From positions 248,001 to 312,000 of the forward strand of contig NZ_WNKG01000004.1 of the NCBI RefSeq assembly GCF_010119245.1: DNA of 64,000 bases. Direction: 5' to 3'. Under the pieces are notes generated by a model. The model did no database searches, was not told the DNA's origin, and saw nothing but the letters and a program-made list of their open reading frames with translations. A program made the translations under genes and the position numbers. Source of the DNA: Cyclobacterium salsum. Its GTDB lineage: Bacteria > Bacteroidota > Bacteroidia > Cytophagales > Cyclobacteriaceae. Shown here one piece after another: positions 32,586 to 41,650 of the stretch (positions within the stretch are counted from its first letter, which is position 1; each line of letters starts with the position of its first letter).

Positions 32586-33938
32586 ATGCCGCTGCTACGC
32601 CTTTCCATAATAGCCATTGCTAAATTTTTGCTGTACCTGGCCGGATTCTTTCTGCTGCTTATTCTGGCCACTGTTACGACCGTAGACTGGACACCCTATC
32701 AGGAAAAGGGATACTACAAGGAAACCATGGCTACCCTGGCCAGTCTGCCCGTGGCGGGCTCCGACCAGGGTTTTCTACTAGGGGGCTGGGCAAAGGCCAA
32801 CATGACCCCGGCCACGCCGGCACCATTGGTAGCCTATCGGCCCAGAGGCAATTATGAATTCGTCCAGGACAGTAGCTTTGTCAAAGCAATAGTCCTCGGG
32901 AACAGCGATTTCAAGATAGCCTTTTTAAACTACGAATTACTCATTATTCACCCCAGGCTGGCAGAAACCCTGCGGAAAAAAATTGAAGAGCGTGCCATTC
33001 CGATAGACCATGTCTATTTTACCGCCACACACACCCATAGCGGGATGGGTGGTACCATTCCCGGCCCTGTAGGAAGCCTGGCGCTGGGAGGCTGGAACCA
33101 AGACCTGGTGGATCTGATTTCCGCAAGCACCCTCCAAGCCCTGCAGGATGCCCTAGTGCAAATGGATACGGTGCAACTTGACTATAGAAAAAGTAACGCC
33201 GGAAATTTTGTCACCAACCGATTGGTAGCAACCGACCCCGTGGACCCCTATATCCGTCAACTGACACTTAGGAATCAGGCCGGTAAAAGCGCAAGTCTGG
33301 TCACCTTCAGTGCACATGCCACCTGTCTGAGCAGTCGCTTTATGGGGCTATCAGGAGATTATCCCTTCTACTTTTCACAAAAACTCGAAGAACGACATGA
33401 ACTTGTTCTTTTCGCAGCAGGAGCCGTGGGTAGTCATCGCCCCCACATTCAGGGAAATGATGTCAAGAGCGTCAAAACCTATGCGGCCGAACTGGATTCC
33501 ATGGTAGACCAAAACCGGGAGGAAATCAGTGAACCAGACGAAAAGGGTGTTTTTGCTGCAAAACTACCTTTACAACTTCGCGAACCCCATTTTCGGATTA
33601 GCAATGATTGGCGAATTCGGCCCTGGCTTTTTGATTGGGCCATCGGGGATTACCCGGCTCATTTTGACCTGATAAAGATTGGCAATACCCTCTTTATTTC
33701 CTCTTCAGGCGAGGTTTCCGGCGTGTTTTACGAGGCCTGGGAAAAGCAAGCTGCCGATCTGGGGATGAACCTGTTCATTACTACGTTCAATGGGGGGTAT
33801 ATCGGATACATTACGCCAGACAAGTATTATCAGGAAGACTACTACGAGGTAAGGGACATGAATTTCTATGGCCCCTATAATGGTGCTTACTTTAAAGAGG
33901 TAATTGGCGAATTAATTGATTTGGGGGCAGGCTTGTAG
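32586..33938 (+). CDS. Neutral/alkaline ceramidase-like membrane-anchored hydrolase
   Basis: A 450-residue protein with one N-terminal transmembrane helix (IAIAKFLLYLAGFFLLLILA). The rest resembles the N-terminal domain of neutral ceramidases: GWAKANMTPATPAPLVAYR, zinc-binding THTHSGMGG, TFSAHATCLSS, and AGAVGSHRP where classical enzymes have GDVSPN. The changed nucleophile region leaves ceramide as substrate uncertain; Bacteroidota do make sphingolipids, so it is reasonable. It probably acts on the outer face of the inner membrane. Its last 52 bases overlap the convergent methyltransferase gene. Confidence 0.8.
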   Translation: MPLLRLSIIAIAKFLLYLAGFFLLLILATVTTVDWTPYQEKGYYKETMATLASLPVAGSDQGFLLGGWAKANMTPATPAPLVAYRPRGNYEFVQDSSFVKAIVLGNSDFKIAFLNYELLIIHPRLAETLRKKIEERAIPIDHVYFTATHTHSGMGGTIPGPVGSLALGGWNQDLVDLISASTLQALQDALVQMDTVQLDYRKSNAGNFVTNRLVATDPVDPYIRQLTLRNQAGKSASLVTFSAHATCLSSRFMGLSGDYPFYFSQKLEERHELVLFAAGAVGSHRPHIQGNDVKSVKTYAAELDSMVDQNREEISEPDEKGVFAAKLPLQLREPHFRISNDWRIRPWLFDWAIGDYPAHFDLIKIGNTLFISSSGEVSGVFYEAWEKQAADLGMNLFITTFNGGYIGYITPDKYYQEDYYEVRDMNFYGPYNGAYFKEVIGELIDLGAGL

Positions 33939-34558
33939 CAAATGGCTTGAAAAAACCCTTGTTGAAAAGGGATTCGATGCACGGGCTCCCAGCCCCATTT
34001 CTGGAAAAAGGAAGTGTAATCCGGCAGGTCCTTTCGGGAATGCCGGGCGAGCAATCGAAATACTAAAATTAGGAAGGAAAGTAACCACTTCCGATTTGCT
34101 TTCGGAAAAAAATCCGTAAAGATCCATTTGGTTTCCGAATGAACCCTGCTATCCATTTCCTTAAACAATTGATCAATACTTTCATCGGGCAACACATCCA
34201 GAAAGTATTGGGAAATAATTACATCCGAATTTACCGGGGGAAGCTCCTCAAAGCGCGCCGAATGGATCCACTGAATCTGCCTGGAAGCATGCCGATCCAC
34301 TTTTTGCTTACTTCGCTTAATCATGGATCCGGAGGCCTCCAGATAGAGAATTCTCCCGGTACTTCCGATTTGGTTCAGGATTTGGGGAAGAATGGCGCCG
34401 GTGCCGCCGCCCAATACCAGCACGGTATCCCCTTTTTGTATCCGGGCCAAAAATGCTTGCTTGCTTCGCTGAAAATCGGGACCAATTACCCTTTTGGCGA
34501 AAAACTCATAGAAAGGTGCCAGTAGAAAGTAGTGATCGGGAACTCGTTCTTTCGGCAT
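33887..34558 (-). CDS. Class I SAM-dependent methyltransferase
   Basis: A 223-residue protein with the SAM-binding motif VLVLGGGTGAILPQI, an acidic residue after strand 2 (ILYLEASGSMI), and YFLDVLPDESI in the position of motif IV or post-I. The region WLLSFLILVFRLLARHSRK suggests membrane contact, as in lipid or quinone methyltransferases. It lies nine bases downstream of a UbiA-like gene in the same operon, consistent with modification of a prenylated product. Its 3' end overlaps the ceramidase-like gene on the other strand. Confidence 0.78.
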   Translation of the reverse strand: MPKERVPDHYFLLAPFYEFFAKRVIGPDFQRSKQAFLARIQKGDTVLVLGGGTGAILPQILNQIGSTGRILYLEASGSMIKRSKQKVDRHASRQIQWIHSARFEELPPVNSDVIISQYFLDVLPDESIDQLFKEMDSRVHSETKWIFTDFFPKANRKWLLSFLILVFRLLARHSRKDLPDYTSFFQKWGWEPVHRIPFQQGFFQAICYKPAPKSINSPITSLK

Positions 34559-34567
34559 AAAAATAGC

Positions 34568-35467
34568 TTATAGGATGAGCAGTAGCCACGGAAAGGAAAA
34601 GATAAGTTCCAGGCGCCTTCTGGCTTCTGTTATATTGACAGGCCTCTCCATGAAAAAAAGCACATGAGTTAGCATCATTAATGCCCATACCAACGTATAG
34701 CGGTGGAAATAGGAAGGAAGGTGGAAAAATAAAAACAGCCCGTAGATCAAGCCCACTACACTTAACGTTCCGAGCAAATTTCTGGTTTTTCGCTTTCCCA
34801 AAACCGTCATGATGGAATGATGCCCCTCGGCACGATCTAGTGCCCCATCCAGATAGGAAAAATATACCAGGTTAAACCAGGCCAGGATAAAATAAGCCGG
34901 AACATAGTACAACCAATTTCCGGAAATAAAACCAAAATCAAGCTGAATTACCGGCACCAGAATGATGCCTGCCACATAAAAAGTGGCAATGAGCCATTCT
35001 TTGGCAACGGCTAATTTCCTATTTCCCAATCGGATCCCGATCATCACCCCAACAATTAGGAAAAACAGGATCGTTCCGGCCGACAATAGTCTTTCATAGG
35101 TTAAAAAATGAAAGGAAAGAACTGCTCCCGCTAGCCCTGTAAGCACCAGTGCCGGTGCCAATCGCTTAAAATGTTGCTGGTGAAATCGATGCCTTTTGGA
35201 AAGCGCGATTTTAGAAACTTTTTTGGCATCCAAGAGGTGATCAAAGGTATAGATGGTCCATACCGCCAACGCCAACAGCAAGTAGTAATACCAGAAGAGG
35301 GAAATCCGCATCATATCGGCAAAAAAATACATGCCCGCACAGGCTCCCGAAACCACATCCAGCGAAAGCAGGTTGGATCTTTCGTACACGACCCTGAAAA
35401 ATTGTTTAGGTATGCTCACGGATAAGCGATTAAAATGCAAATTAACAATTTGAATCCGCCATTTCAT
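34568..35467 (-). CDS. UbiA-like prenyltransferase family membrane protein
   Basis: A 299-residue protein with about eight transmembrane helices. YTFDHLLDAKKV (about residue 70) and YLDGALDRAEGHH (about residue 206) stand where UbiA enzymes have two Asp-rich motifs, but neither is the canonical NDxxDxxxD, so it is a divergent member. The ATG at 35467 gives about 25 residues before the conserved part; a later start is possible. Operon with the methyltransferase that follows. Possible roles are quinone, carotenoid or other isoprenoid lipid modification; no substrate can be named. Confidence 0.68.
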   Translation of the reverse strand: MKWRIQIVNLHFNRLSVSIPKQFFRVVYERSNLLSLDVVSGACAGMYFFADMMRISLFWYYYLLLALAVWTIYTFDHLLDAKKVSKIALSKRHRFHQQHFKRLAPALVLTGLAGAVLSFHFLTYERLLSAGTILFFLIVGVMIGIRLGNRKLAVAKEWLIATFYVAGIILVPVIQLDFGFISGNWLYYVPAYFILAWFNLVYFSYLDGALDRAEGHHSIMTVLGKRKTRNLLGTLSVVGLIYGLFLFFHLPSYFHRYTLVWALMMLTHVLFFMERPVNITEARRRLELIFSFPWLLLIL

Positions 35468-35509
35468 CGAAATAGTATGTAATTTCGCGATACTTTGATT
35501 TTTCGCCTA

Positions 35510-36139
35510 ATGAAAAAAGTGATTTGTGCTCTCTTAATGCTTTGGGGCCAGGGAACCCATGCCCAGCAACCCGTAAAAATAGCCTGTGTCGGTAACAGCA
35601 TCACCGAAGGACCCGGGAGAAACCATCCGGACAGTTATCCGCTACAGCTCCAAAAAATGCTTGGCCAGGGGTATCTGGTAAAGAACTTCGGCGTTAGTGC
35701 CCGAACACTGCTACGAAAGGGGGATTTTCCTTTTTGGAACGAACCGCAATTTGAGCAGGTAAAAGATTTCAAACCGGACATCCTTGTCATCAAACTGGGC
35801 ACCAACGACTCCAAACCCCAGAATTGGGCTCACAAAGACGATTTCTTAAACGATTATCTGGAAATGATCCGCACTTTCAAAGAGCACATGTCGGAGGAAG
35901 GGAAGGTATTTGTATGCCTGCCAGCACCCGTATTTAAAGACAACTGGGGAATCACCGAGCAGCTAATCGTAGACGAAATGACTCCCCTTATCCGGGAAGC
36001 AGCCAGAAGAACGGGCGCAGAGATCATAGACCTCCACCATTCATTGAAGCCTTATACCTCGCTTTTCCCGGACGGCGTTCATCCGAATAAAGAAGGCGCA
36101 AAAATGCTGGCCCGGGCCGTGGCGGATTCCCTCCAGTAG
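35510..36139 (+). CDS. Secreted SGNH/GDSL-family hydrolase
   Basis: A 209-residue protein from ATG 35510 with a signal peptide (MKKVICALLMLWGQGTHAQ). The SGNH blocks are all present: block I VGNSITEGPG, block II GVSARTL, block III LGTNDSKP, block V FPDGVHPNKEG with the catalytic Asp and His. These enzymes remove acyl or acetyl groups from sugars or lipids; this one resembles sialate or xylan O-acetylesterases of Bacteroidota. It is divergent from the UbiA-like gene with only 42 bases between them. Confidence 0.88.
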   Translation: MKKVICALLMLWGQGTHAQQPVKIACVGNSITEGPGRNHPDSYPLQLQKMLGQGYLVKNFGVSARTLLRKGDFPFWNEPQFEQVKDFKPDILVIKLGTNDSKPQNWAHKDDFLNDYLEMIRTFKEHMSEEGKVFVCLPAPVFKDNWGITEQLIVDEMTPLIREAARRTGAEIIDLHHSLKPYTSLFPDGVHPNKEGAKMLARAVADSLQ

Positions 36140-36317
36140 CCTTCCGCCAAAACCGTCAGGAAAAAACAGTCAACTAACCCAACAAGCTAACCCTTGGCAA
36201 ACCGGTTACCTGAAACCGGAATAGCAGAGGCCCTCTCACTGATTTTTCTCATGCGCTATTGGGATTATTCGCCTGGTGTTTCCAAATTCCTTTTTCCCTC
36301 CGTAACTTGTTGGGAGC

Positions 36318-38207
36318 ATGGGAGAACACCGCGTAAATACCAGAATAAAACTATCGGAGAGAAAAAAATTTCTCAAAAACCTGATCCAGGATATCGATGC
36401 ACTGGATCAAATGATCCGCGAAGGGCTCATTGAAAAAGACGTACAACGAATAGGTGCAGAACAGGAGTTTGCGCTAATCGACCGACACAACAAGCCGTCA
36501 AAAAATGGCCCTTTGATCCTCGGCAAGCTACAGGATGCCCATTTTACCTCCGAGTTGGCCATGTACAACCTGGAGCTAAACCTGGATCCAGTGGAATTAA
36601 AAGCGGAGTGCTTTTCTAACATGGAAAAGCAACTCCGCAAATACTTGCGAAAGGCCGAGCAAGTGGCGACTACCTTTGGGGATGCGGTAATTCTTACCGG
36701 CATTTTACCTTCCATTGACCTTCGCTCGGGCCAAATGGATTACATGACCCCCAACCCCAGGTATCAGGCCTTGGATGAGATCATCAAGCAATTGAGAGGT
36801 CAGGATTTTGAGTTGAATATTTCGGGGGTAGATGAATTGATATTAGCCCATACCAATATCCTGTTTGAAGCTTGCAACACCAGTTTTCAATGTCACCTCC
36901 AGGTAAGTGCGGAAGAATTTGTGGACCAATACAATTGGGCGCAGCTGATTTCAGGCCCTGTTCTTGCCGTATGCAGCAACTCTCCGTTGCTTTTTGGCCG
37001 GGAACTTTGGTCGGAAACCCGGATTCCACTATTCCAGCAAAGCATTGATATCCGTAGTAAAGGCTATCACCTGAAAGAAAAAGAACAACGCGTCTCCTTT
37101 GGCAATCAATGGATTCGGGAAACAACTGAAATCTATAAAGAAAATATCGCGCGATTCCCCCTAATTCTCACCCATAAGTCCACTGCCAATTCATTGGATG
37201 AGCTGGCAAAGGGGCAAATTCCCGACCTTCAGGCCCTCAAGCTTCACAATGGCACCATTTGGCGATGGAACAGGCCTTGCTTTGGCACAGGAAATGGCAT
37301 TCCCCATTTGAGAATAGAAAACCGATACCTTCCTTCCGGTCCCACGATCATTGACGAAATGGCCAATCTGGTACTCTGGGTGGGACTAATGAAGGCCATG
37401 CCGGATCATTACCGAAAATCCTGGCACCGAAAGTCCTTTGAAGATACAAAAGGGAACTTTTACCGGGCAGCTACCTCCGGCATATTCAGCAGCATGGCCT
37501 GGGAAAATCAAATGGTGCCCGTCCAGAAATTATTCCTGGACGAACTGTTACCCATGGCAGAGCAGGGATTGTCCAAGGTTGGAATCTCCCAGGCAGAGGC
37601 TTCCAAGTACCTGGAGGTCATACGGAAACGGGTAAAAACCGGCCAGACAGGTAGCAGCTGGATGATTAAAAGTTACCGGAAAATAAAAAAGCTCATGAGC
37701 AGGGATGAGGCCATGGTCACCCTTACCGGTGCCATTCAACAACGTAGGAAATCTGATTTACCGGTCAGCGAATGGAAGGCCGCCAGCCCTGCTGAGCTCA
37801 AGACCATCCCGATCCAATACGACTGGATTGGGAATATCATGACCACCAACCTGATCACTGTTCAGGAGGACGATTTGGTTGCGCTGGTGAAGAAGATCAT
37901 GAGTTGGAAAAACATCCACCACATCCCCGTAGAAAACAAAGAAGGAAAACTTACCGGTTTGATTACGGCATCGACGTTGAAAAAAAAGGGTGAAGTGGAA
38001 AATGAACTGGAGATAGCCAAAAACATCATGATATCTGACCTGGTGACCGTAGGACCTCATACCGACATCAAGTATGCCATGTTGCTGATGGTAAATAAAA
38101 AAATCAGTTGCTTGCCGGTGGTAGACGGAGACCAGTTGATAGGATTGGTGACGGATAAGGATGCCCAAAGCATTTGGGATAAACTTTACGAGAAAAACAA
38201 TGCCTGA
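36318..38207 (+). CDS. Glutamate-cysteine-ligase-like (GCS2) protein with C-terminal CBS pair
   Basis: A 629-residue protein. Residues 20-420 form a GCS2-type ATP-grasp-unrelated ligase domain (IGAEQEFALID, LNLDPVELKAECFSNME, TNILFEACNTSFQCHLQV, RIENRYLPSGPTIIDEM). Residues 490-629 carry two CBS domains (IMTTNLITVQEDDLVALVKK, IPVENKEGKLTGLIT, MISDLVTVGPHTDI, LPVVDGDQLIGLVT), which usually sense adenosine nucleotides. It might make gamma-glutamyl compounds under energy control. True glutathione synthesis is not common in this phylum and no GshB is nearby. Its stop overlaps the start of the next gene by eight bases. Confidence 0.83.
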   Translation: MGEHRVNTRIKLSERKKFLKNLIQDIDALDQMIREGLIEKDVQRIGAEQEFALIDRHNKPSKNGPLILGKLQDAHFTSELAMYNLELNLDPVELKAECFSNMEKQLRKYLRKAEQVATTFGDAVILTGILPSIDLRSGQMDYMTPNPRYQALDEIIKQLRGQDFELNISGVDELILAHTNILFEACNTSFQCHLQVSAEEFVDQYNWAQLISGPVLAVCSNSPLLFGRELWSETRIPLFQQSIDIRSKGYHLKEKEQRVSFGNQWIRETTEIYKENIARFPLILTHKSTANSLDELAKGQIPDLQALKLHNGTIWRWNRPCFGTGNGIPHLRIENRYLPSGPTIIDEMANLVLWVGLMKAMPDHYRKSWHRKSFEDTKGNFYRAATSGIFSSMAWENQMVPVQKLFLDELLPMAEQGLSKVGISQAEASKYLEVIRKRVKTGQTGSSWMIKSYRKIKKLMSRDEAMVTLTGAIQQRRKSDLPVSEWKAASPAELKTIPIQYDWIGNIMTTNLITVQEDDLVALVKKIMSWKNIHHIPVENKEGKLTGLITASTLKKKGEVENELEIAKNIMISDLVTVGPHTDIKYAMLLMVNKKISCLPVVDGDQLIGLVTDKDAQSIWDKLYEKNNA

Positions 38208-39357
38208 ATCCCTTCTCACCACAAATAATCCCCGGATTTTATTTGCGCATCACCAGGATGAAAAATCACCTACCCTGGTGGTAATCGCTGGAATTCATGG
38301 CAACGAACCGGCCTCCGTAATGGCCATGGAAGACCTTTTCGGCGAACAAAATATAGGAAAGTTTAGCTTTCAGGGTAATGTAATGGTGCTCAAAGGCAAT
38401 AACCAGGCCCTGAAACGAAAACAACGGTACATCGAAAAGGACCTGAATCGTATATGGACCAAAGAAAATTTGAACCTGGTCCGTATGAAAGATTCGGGAG
38501 AAGCCGGATTCAGCTATCCGGAATTGGAAGAATTGGCCTCCCTGGACCATTTGATTACGAGCATCATTGCAAAATACAATGCGGGTAAAATGTTATTTAC
38601 CGATTTACACACCACCTCCTCCGAAAGTTGTGCCTTTCTCCCGTTCAACGACACCCTGGTCAATCGGTCTGCTGCCAAAAAATTTCCAGTGCCTTTGATT
38701 TTGGGCATAGAGGAATACCTGGAAGGCCCTCTGATGAGCCATATCAATGACCTGGGTTACCCTGCGTTGGGGTTTGAGGCTGGAAAACACGAGAATCCCG
38801 ACAGCATTCGCAGGCACCAGGCTTTTGTCAAACTCTGCATGAATCACTTAGGGATCATCCAATTGACCCAGACCGAAAAAGAATTGGAGGAGGGCTGGCT
38901 AAGAAGTAATCTGGACATTCCGGAAGGTTTTTACGAAATTCTTTGCCGCTACCCCATCAGCCCGGAACAAGACTTTAGGATGAACCCCGGATTTTTTAAT
39001 TTCAATCCCATTCGAAAAGGACACGAACTGGCACGGAACAATGGGGAACCCGTCATCAGCCCCTACCGGGGAATGGTTTTTCTTCCACTTTATCAGCAAA
39101 TGGGGCAAGAGGGCTTTTTTATTGTAAGGCCGGTTTCAACATTTTGGCTTTGGCTTTCCAAAATAATAAGGAAAACATTTCTTCCGGAGATGCTGCCATT
39201 GCTTCCGGGAATTTCCAGAAAAAAAAACCACCAAAATCGCTACACCGCCAACCCCAAAATCGCCAGATGGCTCAATAAAGAAATTTTTCACCTGCTGGGA
39301 TTCCGCATCGTTATGAAAGATCCGGATTCTTTTTGGGAACTAGTCAAAAGAGAATAA
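38200..39357 (+). CDS. Succinylglutamate desuccinylase/aspartoacylase-type zinc amidohydrolase
   Basis: A 385-residue protein of the AstE/ASPA branch of the M14 fold. The zinc ligands are in GIHGNEPASV (HxxE) and LFTDLHTTSSES (His), and the catalytic Glu is probably in GFEAGKHENP. The ATG at 38200 overlaps the stop of the GCS2-CBS gene (ATGCCTGA), which fixes the start and implies coupled translation. The enzyme should cleave an N-acyl amino acid or gamma-glutamyl-like amide. The pairing with a GCS2-CBS protein suggests a make-and-break pair acting on the same type of bond. Confidence 0.83.
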   Translation: MPESLLTTNNPRILFAHHQDEKSPTLVVIAGIHGNEPASVMAMEDLFGEQNIGKFSFQGNVMVLKGNNQALKRKQRYIEKDLNRIWTKENLNLVRMKDSGEAGFSYPELEELASLDHLITSIIAKYNAGKMLFTDLHTTSSESCAFLPFNDTLVNRSAAKKFPVPLILGIEEYLEGPLMSHINDLGYPALGFEAGKHENPDSIRRHQAFVKLCMNHLGIIQLTQTEKELEEGWLRSNLDIPEGFYEILCRYPISPEQDFRMNPGFFNFNPIRKGHELARNNGEPVISPYRGMVFLPLYQQMGQEGFFIVRPVSTFWLWLSKIIRKTFLPEMLPLLPGISRKKNHQNRYTANPKIARWLNKEIFHLLGFRIVMKDPDSFWELVKRE

Positions 39358-39436
39358 AGAATTGGCCGGAAACAAAAAAAGGACCGTTTCTCCGGGAAGT
39401 TAAACCTTAGTGAGTCATTTGGTGTTTACATTTTTA

Positions 39437-40210
39437 ATGCTTCACTATACGACATATACGCTGAATCCCGCCGCTCCGTGGGTAACATTTGTGCACGGCG
39501 CCGGGGGCAGTAGTGCGATATGGTTTCGGCAAATTCGTGATTTCAAAAAATCATTTAACGTTCTGTTGGTGGACTTACGGGGCCATGGAAAATCAAAAAA
39601 CCATGTCTACGAAAAACTAAAAAAATATTCCTTTGATGTCATCGGTAATGAGGTAGTCGAAGTACTCGACCATTTGAAAATCAAGCAATCCCATTTCGTT
39701 GGCATTTCCCTGGGAACCATCATTATTCGGGAAATCACCGAAAGGCATCCAAACAGGGTCAGCAGCATGATTCTGGCAGGAGCCATCATGAAACTTAATA
39801 TTCGAGGGCAGCTACTGATGCGACTGGGTATTTTATTGAAGTCAGTGATTCCCTACCTGATGCTCTACAAACTTTTTGCTTTTATCATCATGCCCCGCAA
39901 AAACCACAAGGCTTCCCGGTATCTTTTTGTCCAGGAAGCTAAAAAACTCTATCAGAAAGAATTTATCCGTTGGTTTACCCTGGCGGCAAAAGTCAATCCC
40001 CTTTTAGCTTTTTTCAGAATCAGGGAAACATCCATTCCCACCTTGTATCTCATGGGAGAGGAAGACTATATGTTTCTACCATCCATTACCAAACTGGTTA
40101 AAAATCACCGTTCGGCCCGGCTCGTAGTGGTCCCCGCCTGTGGACATGTGGTAAATGTAGAAAAGCCGGAGGAATTTAACCGAATAGCACTTGCTTTTTT
40201 AGCCAAGTAG
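39437..40210 (+). CDS. Alpha/beta hydrolase
   Basis: A 257-residue protein. VTFVHGAGGSSAIWFRQI gives the oxyanion region, VGISLGTIIIREI the GxSxG nucleophile, and ACGHVVNVEKPEEF the catalytic His; YLMGEEDYMF probably supplies the acid. The ATG at 39437 fits the family start; a GTG at 39410 adds nine hydrophobic residues and is less likely. It has no signal peptide and is probably cytoplasmic. Substrate unknown. It lies 80 bases after the deacylase gene and may belong to the same unit. Confidence 0.83.
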   Translation: MLHYTTYTLNPAAPWVTFVHGAGGSSAIWFRQIRDFKKSFNVLLVDLRGHGKSKNHVYEKLKKYSFDVIGNEVVEVLDHLKIKQSHFVGISLGTIIIREITERHPNRVSSMILAGAIMKLNIRGQLLMRLGILLKSVIPYLMLYKLFAFIIMPRKNHKASRYLFVQEAKKLYQKEFIRWFTLAAKVNPLLAFFRIRETSIPTLYLMGEEDYMFLPSITKLVKNHRSARLVVVPACGHVVNVEKPEEFNRIALAFLAK

Positions 40211-40541
40211 CAGCAGCTTTTTGTTTTAATTTGCACCCGACCGTCTTTAATAGAATCCCCGGCCTACATCAAAATAGACTACCATCCCTTCCTTTTCAAG
40301 TTCTATTTCCTAGCTTACACTCGTGCTAAAGCCAGCATGGACAGCCCTATAGAAAAACAATGTTTTTTCAAGATTTTTTGGATATTTTTAATGCATTTAA
40401 TTGACAGCCAATCGCTTACTTTTTTTGAACGCATTTTTTAACAGGACAAAAGACAAATATACCTATATTAAAATTTTCGATATATATTTTAATGTATTTC
40501 AAAATAAAGAAAAAATTTTGTACACTTTTTCAGTAATTTAT

Positions 40542-40697
40542 ATGTTTAATCATTCGGATTATTCCTTTTCCGTTGCTAAGTTTCGGATGTTAAAGAAATG
40601 GGAAACGGATCAGCGAGGAAAGAGGAAGTTGGAAATCCGTCGTGTTAGTTGGTTATTTTTTAATGTAGGGTTTGTCCGGGGTCTTATGGAAACATAA
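40542..40697 (+). CDS. Possible small protein ending inside a terminator
   Basis: A 51-residue frame from ATG 40542 (MFNHSDYSFSVAKFRMLKKW), basic in the middle and hydrophobic near the end. The frame is also open upstream to a TTG at 40401, in very AT-rich DNA. Its TAA stop (40695-40697) is inside a strong terminator, as seen for the rluB-like gene at 3041. No family is recognised. The transcript could instead be a non-coding RNA. The rest of 40211-40902 shows nothing else. Confidence 0.3.
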   Translation: MFNHSDYSFSVAKFRMLKKWETDQRGKRKLEIRRVSWLFFNVGFVRGLMET

Positions 40698-40716
40698 GGC
40701 TCCGGCATTTTTTTTT
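40676..40716 (+). terminator. Strong Rho-independent terminator
   Basis: A 13-bp stem (40676-40688 with 40693-40705, two G-U pairs) closed by a GAAA tetraloop is followed by CA and nine T. It ends a plus-strand transcript from the AT-rich region upstream, where no firm gene is known. Confidence 0.85.
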
Positions 40717-40902
40717 CAGTAAAGGTATTTGACCGACTGATAGTAAGTTTGGGGGCGGATTCAGTTATTCCGTTAGACATCTCTCAATCAAAGATACTAT
40801 TGGAATGAAACCACTTCTCCTTATTTACCTGCTGTCAGGACTGCACTTCATATTTTTACCCCACGAAATACTTACTCAGGAAATCGCAGCGGGTCGCGTA
40901 TA

Positions 40903-41637
40903 TCAAATAATAAACTCCGTCAAAATAGCCAATCCGGAAGCCATTAAGATAATCAGCAGCTTGTGCAGCTGAAAGCGGTGTTGTGGAGAGCTTTCAAAAA
41001 AGATGATCGTCGAAATATGCAGGAACCCGCCAGCTACCAGGCCGAATAAAATGTTTAAGGTTCCCCTCCCGATAAGCTCTTGGTCGTATAGCAAATCGGT
41101 GGAAATCATTCCCAGTGGGGAAGCCAGGGAAAAGAGCACCAATAGCAGCAAAACTCCCGGTTTATTCATCCGGGTCATCAATACAGCCACCAATGCAAAC
41201 GCTTCCGGCATCTTGTGAAGGATGATCCCAATCAACAAGGTCTCGCTGCCGTGATGATGCCCTGCCAGCATGGGTTGCTTGGAAAGAAGGGTCCCTTCCA
41301 GAAAGGCGTGTAAAAACAAGCCGATCATCAAGGTCCAAACGCTGTTACTCCCACTTTGACCCCCATGGTCGTGGATGTGGCCGTGCTCAATTCCCGAAGA
41401 CATAAAGTCCAACACCTGCTGAAGCAGAAATCCCAGAAGAATATACAAGCCCATGTAATAGGCAGAATCCTGATCTGCAAAAAGTTCGGGAAGGATATGT
41501 AGAATGGTAATGGCAAAAAGATAGGCCCCGGCAAAAATCAACCCCAGTTTGAAACTCTTTTCCTTCCATCCCGGGATAAGTAAGGCTAGCAATCCCGCAC
41601 CAAATGCAGCGATAAATAGAAAAAGAAAATGAAGCAT
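40903..41637 (-). CDS. ZIP-family divalent metal transporter
   Basis: A 244-residue inner-membrane protein with about eight transmembrane helices. The metal-binding helices carry LFLHAFLEGTLL (helix IV) and ILHKMPEAFALVAVL (helix V), the HxxxE pattern of ZIP permeases. A His-rich loop (EHGHIHDHGG) lies between helices III and IV. It should import zinc, iron or another divalent metal. It follows apbE by 13 bases in the same operon. Confidence 0.88.
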   Translation of the reverse strand: MLHFLFLFIAAFGAGLLALLIPGWKEKSFKLGLIFAGAYLFAITILHILPELFADQDSAYYMGLYILLGFLLQQVLDFMSSGIEHGHIHDHGGQSGSNSVWTLMIGLFLHAFLEGTLLSKQPMLAGHHHGSETLLIGIILHKMPEAFALVAVLMTRMNKPGVLLLLVLFSLASPLGMISTDLLYDQELIGRGTLNILFGLVAGGFLHISTIIFFESSPQHRFQLHKLLIILMASGLAILTEFII

Positions 41638-41650
41638 AATAAATACCGGG

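Noticed and set aside
40401-40541. Upstream extension of the small frame to a TTG
   Set aside because: The added sequence is dominated by A/T-rich codons for Phe, Lys, Tyr and Ile and has no signal peptide; the ATG at 40542 is the more cautious start.
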